Source: an uncultured Alphaproteobacteria bacterium (GTDB lineage: Bacteria > Pseudomonadota > Alphaproteobacteria > Micropepsales > Micropepsaceae). Taken from it: a DNA stretch of 64,000 bases. The stretch lies in contig CAIOYY010000057.1 of the NCBI GenBank assembly GCA_903862715.1, positions 62,001 to 126,000 of the forward strand, written 5' to 3'. Position numbers and translations under genes: made by a program. A model generated the notes under the pieces. That model was not told where the DNA came from and did no database searches. It worked only from the letters and a program-made list of their open reading frames with translations. This document shows positions 19,216 through 28,088 of the stretch, piece by piece (the stretch's first letter is position 1; each line of letters opens with the position of its first letter).

Positions 19216-19248
19216 AAAAAAGAAGGCCCGGGAAAATCCCGGGCCTTC
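19216..19248 (-). terminator. Rho-independent terminator of the lectin-like gene
   Basis: On the minus strand a GAAGGCCCGGGA/TCCCGGGCCTTC-type stem of 11-12 bp with a short T-rich loop is followed by six Ts. It lies 26 nt past the stop codon of the secreted lectin-like protein, a textbook position, and separates that transcript from tRNA-Arg. Confidence 0.9.
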
Positions 19249-19273
19249 TCTGCAATATCAAACTGCGAGGGTC

Positions 19274-19960
19274 TTAGTTGACCGCGAAGCAGTAGAGCTT
19301 GCCGGCGCCGCCGGTGGCGTTGAGGTCCGGCAACGAGCAGCTGCGGCTCGGATGCGCCGCGTTCCACGACACATTGTTGCCGCCGCCGCTGCGGTCGTAA
19401 TGACCCAGCATCGCAGAACCGGCCCCGTTGGACGTCCAGTTGTTGCAGGTACGGTCTTCGCCCGCGGGGAACGCCATGCCGAGCGAATTCGAACCCGTCA
19501 TGATGTCATGCTTGTTGGCCTCGCCTTCGGCGCGGCCCAGACGGCCCGGAACCGCATTGCCGTTCTCGTCGAGACCGGTTTCCTGGATGATGTAGTTGCT
19601 TTCTCTATCCACATCGCCGTGAAGGTCGGCCACGTTGTCTGCAATCTTGACGCCCATGGCATTGTGCCAGGGACCATTGCCGATGCGGTCACGCGCATTC
19701 ACCGCGCCTTCGCCCTGCGTGCTGAGATAGGCATGCCAGGTCGTGGTGGCGGGCGAACCTGCCGCCTGCGCGAGGCGCGTGCAGAGTGCGTCGGCACCTT
19801 CGAGGCCACCAAGATTACCGTCCTGGTCGGTGCTGGTGATGAAGAACGACATCGGCGGCGGCGGTCCCTCGGCGTCGGCGGCCTGCGACTGGGCCACGAA
19901 CATTGCTGCGCTCATCGCGGCGGCCGCAACGGCGGCCGTAAGGACATGTTTCTTATTCAC
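19274..19960 (-). CDS. Secreted lectin-like / endostatin-fold-like protein
   Basis: 228-residue exported protein. The start is a GTG at 19960 with AGGAG eight bases upstream; it opens a typical signal peptide ([20 protein letters not shown]) with likely cleavage after AQSQA near residue 27. The mature part has [24 protein letters not shown], paired cysteines ([26 protein letters not shown]) and the phrases [13 protein letters not shown] and HPSRSC, a pattern found in proteins often labelled lectin and distantly related to collagen XVIII/endostatin domains. Ligand and function are unknown. It forms its own transcription unit with its own terminator. Confidence 0.75.
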   Translation of the reverse strand: MNKKHVLTAAVAAAAMSAAMFVAQSQAADAEGPPPPMSFFITSTDQDGNLGGLEGADALCTRLAQAAGSPATTTWHAYLSTQGEGAVNARDRIGNGPWHNAMGVKIADNVADLHGDVDRESNYIIQETGLDENGNAVPGRLGRAEGEANKHDIMTGSNSLGMAFPAGEDRTCNNWTSNGAGSAMLGHYDRSGGGNNVSWNAAHPSRSCSLPDLNATGGAGKLYCFAVN

Positions 19961-20083
19961 AGTGGGATCTCCTCTTCCTGAATCGGAATGAAATTTGCCG
20001 GCCCCCAACCCAATGCCGGGAGTTACGGAGTGACGGCCGGGACTACAGGGCAAAACTGTAACAGAACTTTGCCGGGCGGCGGA

Positions 20084-21073
20084 TCAACCCCAAAGGGTTG
20101 AGGGCGCAGGGCGAACAAGGTCTCCGTCATAGTTCAGGCCGGGATCACGATCCCTCTCCAGAAGCAGCGGGCCATCAAGGTCTACATAGGTAGCAAGGCT
20201 GCCGAGAAGCAAGGCGGGCGCCATGGCGAGAGAGGTCGAAACCATACAACCGACCATAAGATTCAATCCTTTTTGCTGCGCCTCCAGCGCCAACGCCAGC
20301 GCTTCCGTGAGGCCGCCCGCCTTGTCCAGCTTGATGTTAATGGCGCTATAGCGCCCCAAGAGGCGCGGAAGATCGTCCCTGGTGTGGCAGCTTTCATCGG
20401 CGCAAAGGGGAACCGTGCTCACGAAGTCTTGAAGCTCGGCATCCTCCGCAGCGGGCAGAGGCTGCTCGATCAGAGTCACACCCAGCGCGTTCAGCGCGGG
20501 CGCGAAGATCTCAAGTTCGGCGAGAGACCAGCCTTCATTCGCATCGACAATCAGCTCCGCTGACGGCGCGGCGCGGCGCACCGCCTCGACCCGTTGCAGA
20601 TCGCCCGCCCCCGCCACTTTGAGTTTTAGAAGACGGTGCCCGCGGCCGGCGGCTGCGGCTGCGGCCAATGCCATCTGGTCGGGCGCATCAAGACTTAGCG
20701 TGAAGGCGGTTTTGAGCGGCCCCGGAGCAGGAAGTCCCAGCAGCGTGTGCGCGGGAATTCTACGTGTCTTCGCTTCAAGATCGATCAGCGCGCAATCGAG
20801 CGCGTTGCGCGCGGCGCCCGCTTTCATTCTTCCCTGCAACGTTACCCGGTCCATCCCCTCACGGACGTCGGCCGCAGCCTCTTCCAGTTCGCCAAGCACG
20901 CTATCGACGGTTTCGCCGTAGCGCTTGTAGGGAACGCATTCGCCGCGTCCGGCGAATCCGCGCTCGAAAATTTCTGCGACAACGACTTCCGCATCCTGCT
21001 TGGACCCGCGCGCGATCCGAAACCCGCCGCGAATGGGCCAACGCTCAGCGGCAATAGTGAGCGTACGAACCAT
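20084..21073 (-). CDS. dgcA: N-acetyl-D-glutamate racemase DgcA / dipeptide epimerase (enolase superfamily)
   Basis: 329-residue mandelate-racemase/enolase-superfamily enzyme. Catalytic layout seen: KxK pair Lys150/Lys152 (LLKLKV), metal ligands Asp177 (VDAN), Glu203 (IEQP) and Asp226 (ADES), and the second base Lys248 in NIKLDK. This set matches Ala-D/L-Glu epimerases and the alphaproteobacterial DgcA group, which racemises N-acetyl-D-Glu during D-Glu catabolism; the exact substrate cannot be told from sequence. It starts 3 nt after the stop of the upstream cyclase-like gene, so translation is probably coupled. Confidence 0.87.
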   Translation of the reverse strand: MVRTLTIAAERWPIRGGFRIARGSKQDAEVVVAEIFERGFAGRGECVPYKRYGETVDSVLGELEEAAADVREGMDRVTLQGRMKAGAARNALDCALIDLEAKTRRIPAHTLLGLPAPGPLKTAFTLSLDAPDQMALAAAAAAGRGHRLLKLKVAGAGDLQRVEAVRRAAPSAELIVDANEGWSLAELEIFAPALNALGVTLIEQPLPAAEDAELQDFVSTVPLCADESCHTRDDLPRLLGRYSAINIKLDKAGGLTEALALALEAQQKGLNLMVGCMVSTSLAMAPALLLGSLATYVDLDGPLLLERDRDPGLNYDGDLVRPAPSTLWG

Positions 21074-21076
21074 GGA

Positions 21077-22417
21077 TCAGAACGCTGGCGGACGGAACAC
21101 GCCGTCCCAGCCGTGTTCCGGCGGATGCGTTTCGAGAAAGGCAATCCGCTTCAGATAAGTCTCGTAGAGGCGTTCATTGGCGCCCGACAGCGCACGGCAT
21201 TGCTCGATCAGCGCGCGTGCTTTCTTCCAGTCTTCCGCGCGGTAGGCGCGAAAAATATGTTCGTGGAACGCCTGCAGCGCGCGGAATTTCGGCGAAGCGC
21301 GCATTTGCGGATTACCGAGCAGCGCATAGACCGGCCGAGGGGCGACTTCGGAACCGGCATCGCTGTCGCCGGGCAGCAGGTCGATGTCCAGAAAAGCAAA
21401 GACGCTTTCCGCCGCGAGCCTTACGGCGCCGCCCGTATAAATGCCGGGACCGAATTTTTCCGAAAGCTTTTCGAGGCCGCGCGCGCGAATCCCCGCGCGC
21501 CCCGCTGCCGCATAATCGGGATTCCCCTCGCGCCCGAAATCGCCCGCGATGCAAAGGCCCGTCTCGATGCCGATGGTGAGCTGGACCGGAAGTCTGTCGA
21601 CGGTGGCGCCGCGCATGTCGCGCGCTTCGTTCATCCCCTCTACGGCTTCGTCCATGGCAAGCGCGGCGGCGCAGGCGTGAAGCGCGTGTTCGGCATCGTC
21701 CAGCGGTGCATTGAAGAAGGCGACGAGCCCCCCCGGCGAAATGCGCTCGATGGTGCCCTGTTGGTCGAGAACCGCCTGAATCAACGGCGCCATCACGCGC
21801 ATGGACCATGCGCGAAGCCCGGCGGCGTCAGCGCCGAAACGATCGGTGTGCGCAGCATATCCGTCGATGCTGCAGACGAGCACCGTCATCATGCGCGGCT
21901 CCCCGGTCAAAGGTAACAGATCGGGGTTCAGTGCGATCTTCTCCATCACTGCGGGGGAGAAATGTCGCCCGTGACGTTCCTTGAGGCGCGCGCGCATATC
22001 GGACACATCGGCCCTGTGCAGCCCGAGGCCGATCAGAAAGACGGTGGCAACGCCTAGCGAAGGATAGGCGGCATCAAAAAACAATCCGGCATCCACCGCC
22101 ATGCGCCATGACAACAGCCACGCGACCGCAATGGCTGCGAGGGCGACGATGGCGGCCCAAAAAGCTTGCGAGCGGATGATCAGAAGAATGACGGCAAGGC
22201 CTGCGCCGGCCAGTAAGGCCAGTTCCGACTGAAACATCAGCGCCGGGCGCTGAAGACCGAGAAGCGTCATGCCGAAACGGTTTTCCACCGCATAGGCTGC
22301 GAGTTCACGAATGCCGGGCGCTATCGCACCCCAACCGCTTAAGGCCAGCGCCAGAAACCCCAAAAGAACAAAGAGGGGAATAGCCAAGGTCAAGATAGGG
22401 AAGGGGCGCTCGTTCAT
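21077..22417 (-). CDS. Membrane-bound class III adenylate/guanylate cyclase homologue, probably catalytically dead
   Basis: 446 residues: four or five hydrophobic N-terminal segments (about 8-28, 65-82, 88-105, 117-132), then a class III cyclase-like domain (about 170-330) and a helical C-terminus. The fold signature is clear, but the first metal aspartate of the usual ADIRGFT motif is Ser183 (VCSIDGYA), the GDG aspartate is Gly229 (RISPGGLVAFF), and the Asn and Arg of the usual VNLAARLE motif are Ile310 and Gly314. ATP turnover by this chain alone is therefore unlikely. Relatives carry a CHASE2 sensor of about 300 residues; here the extracytoplasmic part is short. It is followed 3 nt later by dgcA. 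Confidence 0.8.
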   Translation of the reverse strand: MNERPFPILTLAIPLFVLLGFLALALSGWGAIAPGIRELAAYAVENRFGMTLLGLQRPALMFQSELALLAGAGLAVILLIIRSQAFWAAIVALAAIAVAWLLSWRMAVDAGLFFDAAYPSLGVATVFLIGLGLHRADVSDMRARLKERHGRHFSPAVMEKIALNPDLLPLTGEPRMMTVLVCSIDGYAAHTDRFGADAAGLRAWSMRVMAPLIQAVLDQQGTIERISPGGLVAFFNAPLDDAEHALHACAAALAMDEAVEGMNEARDMRGATVDRLPVQLTIGIETGLCIAGDFGREGNPDYAAAGRAGIRARGLEKLSEKFGPGIYTGGAVRLAAESVFAFLDIDLLPGDSDAGSEVAPRPVYALLGNPQMRASPKFRALQAFHEHIFRAYRAEDWKKARALIEQCRALSGANERLYETYLKRIAFLETHPPEHGWDGVFRPPAF

Positions 22418-22541
22418 GGAAAATCCGTTCGCTCGCCGTCCCCGAACTCTAGATACCGCCTGCGGCCTGACAACAGAATCATTCTATGCCCTTCGGCGCG
22501 TACGCGCGAGGCGCGACCCCAAGGCTGGCCTCGCCGTCTGG

Positions 22542-23366
22542 TTATTTCTGCGCGAGCCGCGCACCGAAACTCGCCAACACGAAGATCGCCGCCGCCGCGA
22601 GCACGATCGAAGGCCCTGCCGGTGTATCGAACTGAAAAGCAGCCCATAATCCCAGCGGCGCCGAGAGTGCGCCGATCACCGCCGCGATCACCGCCATGCC
22701 CAGGGGCGTGTGCGCGAACACCCGCGCCGCAGCGGGCGGAATGATCAGGAGCGCGACCACCAGCAAGGCGCCGACGATCTGCAGGCCGAAGGCGATCAGA
22801 CCCGCGACCAGGATCAGCAGGACGGCGCGCGCGCGCGGCCCCTGTTTCGGTCCCTGTTCGGCGGCTAGAATATCGGGGCTGACCGTGTCGGCGAGGAGCG
22901 GTTTCCAGATCGCAGCAAGGATGCCGAGCGCCACGACCGAGACCAGCGTGATCAGCGCGACATCGCTGCGCCCCAGTGCCAGCACATCGCCGAAGAGATA
23001 ACCGAGGAGGTCGGCGCGCACGGATTCCATGCTTGCCAGCACGACGAAGCCGAGCGCGAGCCCCGCATGACCGACAAGCCCGATACGGGTATCGGTCGGA
23101 ATAAGCCCGTCGCGTCCGCCGTTGGCGCGCCCATTGGCATCCCAGGGCCGCGCGAGAATAAGCGCAGCGGAAAGGCTGACGGCCAGTACACCGACAATCG
23201 GGGCGACGCGCAGCAAAAGGCCCAGCGCCACACCCAGAAGCGCCATTTCGGCAATGGAGCTTCCCAGATAGGCCATGCGCCGCCACAGGATGAAACAGCC
23301 GATAGGACCCGCAGCAAGACCGAGCACGCCAGCGCCGAGCGCGGCGCGGATCAGAATTTCATCCAT
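22542..23366 (-). CDS. znuB: Zinc/manganese ABC transporter permease ZnuB-type
   Basis: 274-residue inner-membrane permease of the ABC-3 family with eight or nine hydrophobic helices. The start is the ATG at 23366 (MDEILIRAALGAGVLGLAAG), which overlaps the end of the ATPase gene by 8 nt. Family signs: GPIGCFILWRRMAYLGSSIAEMALLGVALG near the N-terminus and IVGALLVVALLIIPPAAAR (about 190-208). With ZnuC it would import Zn2+ or Mn2+ delivered by a periplasmic binding protein, which is not encoded nearby. Confidence 0.92.
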   Translation of the reverse strand: MDEILIRAALGAGVLGLAAGPIGCFILWRRMAYLGSSIAEMALLGVALGLLLRVAPIVGVLAVSLSAALILARPWDANGRANGGRDGLIPTDTRIGLVGHAGLALGFVVLASMESVRADLLGYLFGDVLALGRSDVALITLVSVVALGILAAIWKPLLADTVSPDILAAEQGPKQGPRARAVLLILVAGLIAFGLQIVGALLVVALLIIPPAAARVFAHTPLGMAVIAAVIGALSAPLGLWAAFQFDTPAGPSIVLAAAAIFVLASFGARLAQK

Positions 23367-24225
23367 GACGGTGATCTCCATCATGGTGATCATGGCCGTG
23401 ATGATCATGACCTTCGTGATCATGCGCCTTGTGATCATGCCCGTGGGCATCGGGCGCAGCCGTGCCGTCCACCTCCGAAAGGACCGCGCCGGAGGGCGCA
23501 TGACTGTGATCGTGGTGATGGGTGTAGAGCGCGAGCTGCTGCGCGAGGCGCGGACCGAAGAGAGAGATGAAGGCGGGGTCCTTCACGACGTCGCGCGCAT
23601 CACCCTCGCAGCAGACATGGCCATTCAGGCATATGACGCGGTCGGCGGCGGCCATGACGATATGCAGATCGTGGCTGACGAGAAAAATCGCCACGCCGGT
23701 TTCGTCGCGCATTTTCCCGATCAGTTCATAGAGCGCCGCCTCACCCGCGAGATCAACGCCCGCCAGGGGTTCGTCGAGCACCAGAATATCTGGACGGCGC
23801 AGTAATGCGCGCGCGAGGGCCACGCGGGCCATTTCACCGCCCGACAGCGAGGCCATGTGGCGGTTTGCGGCCTGATCGGCTCCCGTGCGCTTGAGCATAG
23901 CCAAGGCGTCGGTTTCGGAACCGCCGCCGAAATCCGCTACGAAGCGGAGTGCGTTTAAAGGAAGGCTCCAGTCGCGGGCAAAGAATTGCGGTACATAGGC
24001 GACGCGCTTCGCGTTACGCAGCACCCGGCCCGAACTGGGCGCGACAAGACCGAGAAGTGCGCGCACCAGCGTCGTCTTTCCCGAACCGTTCGGACCGATA
24101 AGAGTTACGATTTCGCCCGGCAGAACCGCCAGATCGACGGCTTCGAGAATCCGCTTGCCGCCCAGCGTAATGCTTAAAGTATCCGCCGCGAGGAGCGGCG
24201 TTGTGTGCGGGAGCGTCAGTGCCAT
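23359..24225 (-). CDS. znuC: Zinc ABC transporter ATP-binding protein ZnuC with His-rich tail
   Basis: 288 residues from the ATG at 24225 (MALTLPHTTPLL); the longer frame to 24366 is not conserved. Walker A GPNGSGKTT, signature LSGGEMARVALARAL, Walker B ILVLDEPLAGVD and the switch His in LVSHD are all present. The last 55 or so residues are dominated by His with Asp and Gly (HDHEGHDHHGHDHH), likely a metal-buffering or sensing extension. It forms an operon with znuB, overlapping it by 8 nt. The upstream 173 bp faces the PQQ dehydrogenase gene; I could not see a convincing Zur box there. Confidence 0.92.
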   Translation of the reverse strand: MALTLPHTTPLLAADTLSITLGGKRILEAVDLAVLPGEIVTLIGPNGSGKTTLVRALLGLVAPSSGRVLRNAKRVAYVPQFFARDWSLPLNALRFVADFGGGSETDALAMLKRTGADQAANRHMASLSGGEMARVALARALLRRPDILVLDEPLAGVDLAGEAALYELIGKMRDETGVAIFLVSHDLHIVMAAADRVICLNGHVCCEGDARDVVKDPAFISLFGPRLAQQLALYTHHHDHSHAPSGAVLSEVDGTAAPDAHGHDHKAHDHEGHDHHGHDHHDGDHRHG

Positions 24226-24398
24226 CGGCGTATAGTAGAACGTCCTTGCGGGGCGCGGATAGCGCCGACGACGAATGCCTGACAAGAGCGTGTCCGGCAA
24301 TGGCCCTTCGCCTGCGGGACGTGTAAAAAGGAGCCGGAAGCGACGCCCGACGCCGTTCGGCCTCAAGGGACGCGCTTACCGCAAGGAGGGAGCCCGCC

Positions 24399-25637
24399 AT
24401 GTCGCGTGTTTTGCTTTCGCGTCTTCTGTTCTCCGCCGTTTTGATGGCGCCCTTTCCGACTGTCGCCGCGGAGGGCCCGGCGGAAACGCCGGGGCAGCAG
24501 TTCCATTTCACTCCTGCGGATTTGCCGCCGCCGTTTGCGACGCCCGCATCACAGGCGCGGTTTGAAGCCCTGAGCCGACCGGTGGGGGTCGGGCTGGAAC
24601 TGCCCGAAGGGTTCGAGGCGAACCTCTTCGCGGAAGGATTGGAGCATGCGCGCTGGATGGCGGTTGCGCCCAATGGTGATGTTTTCCTGGCGCAGTCGAA
24701 TGTGGGAAAAATCACCATCCTGCGCGATGCCGATGGCGATGGTACGGCCGAACGGATCGAGACCTATGATGAGGGCTTCGAGCGGCCACACGGTCTCGCC
24801 TTCCATGACGGCGCGCTTTATGTCGGCGAGCGCCGCGGCATCTGGCGCATTCCCTATGCAGATGGTGACACGGAAGCCGCCGGGCGCGAAATGATCACGC
24901 AGCCCAATCCCTTTGTCGGCGGCAGCCGCGAAGGCCATTGGACGCGCAATCTGGTGGTCAGCCCCGAAGGCGAATTGCTCGTCGCGGTCGGCAGCGCCGA
25001 CAATATCGAGATCGAGCCCGAAGTGCGCGCCACCATTCAGCGCGTCAATGAGGACGGGTCGCTGACAACCTTCGCCTCCGGACTGCGCAATCCCGTCGGT
25101 GTCGCCTTCTATCCCGGCACCAATGATCTCTACACCGTCGTCAATGAACGCGACGGCTATGGCGACGGTCTGGTGCCCGATTACCTGACACTGGTGCAGG
25201 AGGGCGGATTTTATGGCTGGCCCTATTCCTATATCGGATCGCATCCCGATCCCGAATTCGGCGCCGCGCGTCCCGACCTTGTTGCGGCGGCCATCGAACC
25301 CGATGTGCTGTTCCGGCCCCATTCGGCGGCGCTGGGCCTTGCCTTCTACGATGACGATGCGTTCCCTGAACATTATCGCGGCGGCGCCTTTGTCGCGTTT
25401 CACGGCTCGTGGAATTCGCTCGCACCGACGGGATATAAGGTCGTCTATGTGCCCTTCGAAAACCAGCGCCCCACAGGCGGCTATGAGAATTTCGCGCTCG
25501 GTTTCTGGCTGGCGACCAGCGACGGCGCCGACGTCATCGGACGTCCGGTGGGCGTTGTCGTTGCGAATGACGGCAGCCTTCTGATCGCCGACGATGTCGG
25601 CCAGGCGATCTGGCGGGTCAGCTATACGGGCGACTGA
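24399..25637 (+). CDS. Secreted PQQ-dependent sugar dehydrogenase family protein (sorbosone dehydrogenase-like)
   Basis: 412 residues with an N-terminal signal peptide (hydrophobic 5-22, likely cut after TVAA near residue 24). The remainder is a six-bladed beta-propeller of the soluble glucose/L-sorbosone dehydrogenase type: RWMAVAPNGDVFLAQSNVG, RPHGLAFHDGALYVGER, GLRNPVGVAFYPGTNDLY and AFVAFHGSWN mark successive blades. Members of the clan bind PQQ and oxidise sugars in the periplasm, though many have no known substrate. An AAGGAGGG ribosome-binding site lies nine bases before the ATG. It is divergent from znuCB. Confidence 0.87.
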   Translation: MSRVLLSRLLFSAVLMAPFPTVAAEGPAETPGQQFHFTPADLPPPFATPASQARFEALSRPVGVGLELPEGFEANLFAEGLEHARWMAVAPNGDVFLAQSNVGKITILRDADGDGTAERIETYDEGFERPHGLAFHDGALYVGERRGIWRIPYADGDTEAAGREMITQPNPFVGGSREGHWTRNLVVSPEGELLVAVGSADNIEIEPEVRATIQRVNEDGSLTTFASGLRNPVGVAFYPGTNDLYTVVNERDGYGDGLVPDYLTLVQEGGFYGWPYSYIGSHPDPEFGAARPDLVAAAIEPDVLFRPHSAALGLAFYDDDAFPEHYRGGAFVAFHGSWNSLAPTGYKVVYVPFENQRPTGGYENFALGFWLATSDGADVIGRPVGVVVANDGSLLIADDVGQAIWRVSYTGD

Positions 25638-25688
25638 CGGCGGGTGGGGAAAAGGTCGGCCATCCTTTCAGCACGACGGCGGGAAGGA

Positions 25689-25764
25689 TGGTGGAGCTGA
25701 GCGGAATCGAACCGCTGACCTCCTCATTGCGAACGAGGCGCTCTCCCAACTGAGCTACAGCCCC
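25689..25764 (-). tRNA. tRNA-Ala (anticodon CGC)
   Basis: 76-nt cloverleaf on the minus strand. Acceptor GGGGCTG/CAGCTCC, D arm GCTC/GAGC, anticodon stem CCTCG/TGAGG (closing G-U) with loop TTCGCAA (anticodon CGC, reads GCG), variable loop AGGTC, T arm AGCGG-TTCGATT-CCGCT, discriminator A, encoded CCA. It lies 51 nt after the PQQ dehydrogenase gene in the convergent orientation. Confidence 0.97.
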
Positions 25765-25914
25765 AGACGGCCGGGAATGGGAATAAAGCCCCCGGCGCGG
25801 GAGGCGTATCTAGAGAGTGGCCTCCCAAGCTGTCAATGCGCATTCGGGGCGGGATTGCCGGTTTTCGCATGCTTCCCCCGCCGCGCACGGACGGCTACAA
25901 GGCTTCCAACCGCT

Positions 25915-25938
25915 AAAAAATCCCGGGCGAGGCCCGGA
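25915..25938 (-). terminator. Candidate minus-strand terminator upstream of yggT
   Basis: Read on the minus strand: CCGGGC-CTC-GCCCGG followed by GATTTTTT, a 6-7-bp GC stem with a U run. No minus-strand gene ends here; the nearest to the right is the sco gene ending at 27462. It would therefore stop antisense read-through across folD, the DUF167 gene and yggT before tRNA-Ala. The stem is short, so confidence is moderate. Confidence 0.5.
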
Positions 25939-25950
25939 TGAGGCAATGAC

Positions 25951-26247
25951 ATGATTGGTGCCCTGTTAAGCGTAATTTACCTGCTCCTCGACCTGTATGC
26001 CTGGATCATCATCATCGCCGTCGTGATGACATGGCTGGTGAATTTCGACGTCATTAACCTGCATAACCAGTTTGCCCGGTCGATCTATTACACCCTCTAT
26101 GCGCTGACAGAGCCGGTGTTCCGGCAGATACGCCGCGTGGTTCCCGCGATCGGAAATCTGGACCTGTCGCCCCTGATCGCCTACTTCCTGATCGTCTTCC
26201 TGAAGATATGGATCAGCCGGACCTTGAGCGGGCAGCCCCTTTTCTGA
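25951..26247 (+). CDS. yggT: YggT family membrane protein
   Basis: 98-residue inner-membrane protein with two hydrophobic blocks (about 3-30 and 73-92) separated by the conserved YALTEPVFRQIRRVVPAIGNLDLSP-type loop (about 50-74). The family is reported to influence osmotic tolerance and cell-envelope or division processes, without a defined mechanism. The start ATG opens a three-gene plus-strand unit yggT-DUF167-folD, with the next GTG only 1 nt after its stop. Confidence 0.9.
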   Translation: MIGALLSVIYLLLDLYAWIIIIAVVMTWLVNFDVINLHNQFARSIYYTLYALTEPVFRQIRRVVPAIGNLDLSPLIAYFLIVFLKIWISRTLSGQPLF

Positions 26248-26248
26248 A

Positions 26249-26575
26249 GTGGCGGATCTGCAATCCCGGATCAGGGTCATCCCCGGCGGGGTAAGCCTCG
26301 CATTGCGGCTGACGCCGCGCGGTGGGCGTGACGCGCTGGAGGGATGGGAAACGGATGCCTCGGGCCGCGCCTTTCTGAAAGCGCGGGTCCGGGTTGCGCC
26401 GGAAGACGGCCGGGCGAATGACGCGCTTGTGGAGCTTTTGGCGCGGGCGCTGGATGTGCCGCGTTCGGATGTCGCAATTTCGAGCGGCGCGAAAGCGCGA
26501 CTGAAGATCGTCACCGTCAAGGGCGATCCCGAACATCTGGCGAGACGGTTGGAAACGAGCGGAAGCAAACCATGA
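26249..26575 (+). CDS. DUF167 / YggU family protein
   Basis: 108-residue protein of the UPF0235 (DUF167) family, with the conserved [15 protein letters not shown] start and [25 protein letters not shown] followed by GAKARLKIV. The function is unknown; genes of the family commonly follow yggT, as here. The start is a GTG at 26249 immediately after the yggT stop. The 3' end overlaps folD by 4 nt, so the three genes form a tight operon. Confidence 0.9.
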   Translation: MADLQSRIRVIPGGVSLALRLTPRGGRDALEGWETDASGRAFLKARVRVAPEDGRANDALVELLARALDVPRSDVAISSGAKARLKIVTVKGDPEHLARRLETSGSKP

Positions 26576-27465
26576 GCGCGCGCATCATCGACGGCAAGGA
26601 ATTCGCAGCCCGTTTGCGGGCGCGCGTGGCGGCAACAACCGCCGAGCTGAAATCCGCGCATGGTATTACCCCGGGCCTTGCGGTGGTTCTGGTCGGCGAA
26701 GATCCAGCGAGCGCCGTCTATGTGAAAAGCAAAGGCAAGGCCGCGCATGAAGACGGCCTTCGCGCTTACGATATCCGCCACCCGGCGACGCTATCGCAGG
26801 AAGCGCTTCTTGCGCAGATCCGCGACTTGAACGCCGACGCTTCGGTGCACGGCATATTGGTGCAGATGCCGTTGCCATCGCAGATCGATCCTCAGGCGAT
26901 CATCGCCGCCATCGACCCCCTGAAAGATGTCGACGGCTTTCATCCGCTGAATGCGGGTCGCCTGATGAGCGGCGAATATGGCGTATCCCATGGCCTGGTC
27001 GCTTGTACGCCTTTGGGCTGCATGATGCTGCTGAAAGATGTGCTGGGGGATCTGACGGGCAAGGACGCGGTCGTGATCGGGCGCTCGAACATTGTCGGCA
27101 AACCGATTGCGCAACTTCTTTTGCAGGAAAGCTGCACCGTCACCATCGCCCATTCGCGCACCCGAGATCTGGCCGCGCTTTGTGCCAGAGCCGATATTCT
27201 GGTCGCCGCCGTGGGCCGGGCCGAAATGGTGCGAGGCAGCTGGATCAAACCGGGCGCCACCATCATCGATGTGGGCATCAATCGCATTGAAGTAGATGGC
27301 AAGAACAAGCTTGTCGGCGATGTCGCTTATGCGGAAGCCGCGGAGATTGCAGGCGCGATCACGCCAGTGCCGGGCGGCGTCGGGCCCATGACGATTGCCT
27401 GCCTGTTGCGCAATACGGTAGTGGCGGCGGCTCTGCAGGCCGGACTGAATCCGCCCGCGATCTAG
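26572..27465 (+). CDS. folD: Bifunctional methylenetetrahydrofolate dehydrogenase/cyclohydrolase FolD
   Basis: 297-residue cytosolic enzyme interconverting 5,10-methylene-, methenyl- and 10-formyl-THF with NADP. Family motifs: [18 protein letters not shown] (about 40-57, containing the YxxxK catalytic pair), VQMPLPSQI (about 100-108), [17 protein letters not shown] (NADP site, about 165-181) and the C-terminal [15 protein letters not shown]. The ATG overlaps the DUF167 gene. Its stop overlaps by 4 nt the stop of the convergent sco gene. Confidence 0.98.
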   Translation: MSARIIDGKEFAARLRARVAATTAELKSAHGITPGLAVVLVGEDPASAVYVKSKGKAAHEDGLRAYDIRHPATLSQEALLAQIRDLNADASVHGILVQMPLPSQIDPQAIIAAIDPLKDVDGFHPLNAGRLMSGEYGVSHGLVACTPLGCMMLLKDVLGDLTGKDAVVIGRSNIVGKPIAQLLLQESCTVTIAHSRTRDLAALCARADILVAAVGRAEMVRGSWIKPGATIIDVGINRIEVDGKNKLVGDVAYAEAAEIAGAITPVPGGVGPMTIACLLRNTVVAAALQAGLNPPAI

Positions 27466-28088
27466 CCCTCGGCTTCGAGCCGCTTGCGCAGATCGGCGGC
27501 AATCGCATCGGGGCCCATATCGAGCGCATAATTGGTGAGAAAGCGTCCGTCGCGGTCCATCAGATAAACAACGGTCGAGTGATTAATCGTGTAGTCCTCA
27601 CCCTCGCCATCGACCTGGTAGTACGCGCGATAGGCCCGGACCGCGTCGTCAATGTCATCCTGACTTCCCGTTAAACCCACAAATTGCGGACCGAAGGCGG
27701 AGAGATAGGGCTTCAGCATTTCCGGCGTGTCGCGTTTAGGATCGACCGTGATCAGCACCGGAACGATGTCATCCGAAAGCGGTCCGATATCCTTGAGCGC
27801 CGCGGACAGAATGGCGAGCGTTGTCGGGCATACGTCCGGGCAATAGGTAAAGCCAAAAAACACCAGCATATATTTGCCGCGGAAATCTTCGTCACGGCGC
27901 GGCATCCCGTCCTGGTCGATCAGTGCGAATGGCCCGCCGATTTCGGCCTCACCGGATACAACCTGGGATGCGCCGTTCACCGCCTGCTGCTGATTGCCGA
28001 GACCCCAGAGATAGCCGCCAGCAATGATCGCTGCGAGCAGCATCGCGCCGAGCGCGAGATAGGAACCTAAAGGCGATTTCTTCGACAT
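27462..28088 (-). CDS. SCO1/SenC family copper chaperone
   Basis: 208-residue membrane-anchored thioredoxin-fold protein: one N-terminal helix (about 8-30), then the redox/copper motif CPDVC (Cys83 and Cys87 in [12 protein letters not shown]) and the third ligand His170 ([11 protein letters not shown]). Sco proteins deliver Cu(I) to the CuA site of cytochrome c oxidase. It is the last gene of a minus-strand set with an ABC exporter (28089-29680) and starts 0-1 nt after the permease. Whether the exporter is functionally linked, for instance to copper or haem handling, is inference from position only. Confidence 0.92.
   Translation of the reverse strand: MSKKSPLGSYLALGAMLLAAIIAGGYLWGLGNQQQAVNGASQVVSGEAEIGGPFALIDQDGMPRRDEDFRGKYMLVFFGFTYCPDVCPTTLAILSAALKDIGPLSDDIVPVLITVDPKRDTPEMLKPYLSAFGPQFVGLTGSQDDIDDAVRAYRAYYQVDGEGEDYTINHSTVVYLMDRDGRFLTNYALDMGPDAIAADLRKRLEAEG

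Noticed and set aside
20747-21916. 389-codon plus-strand open frame
   Set aside because: Antisense to dgcA and the cyclase homologue; product Arg-rich with no family likeness.
23380-23470. Repeated GATCATG-like units, looking like iterons or a short repeat array
   Set aside because: They are the codons of the His/Asp/Gly-rich tail of ZnuC; no regular repeat-spacer pattern exists.
24226-24398. Zur box between znuC and the PQQ dehydrogenase gene
   Set aside because: No AT-rich palindrome of the Zur/Fur type was found; the region is GC-rich apart from a short TATAGTAGAA stretch.
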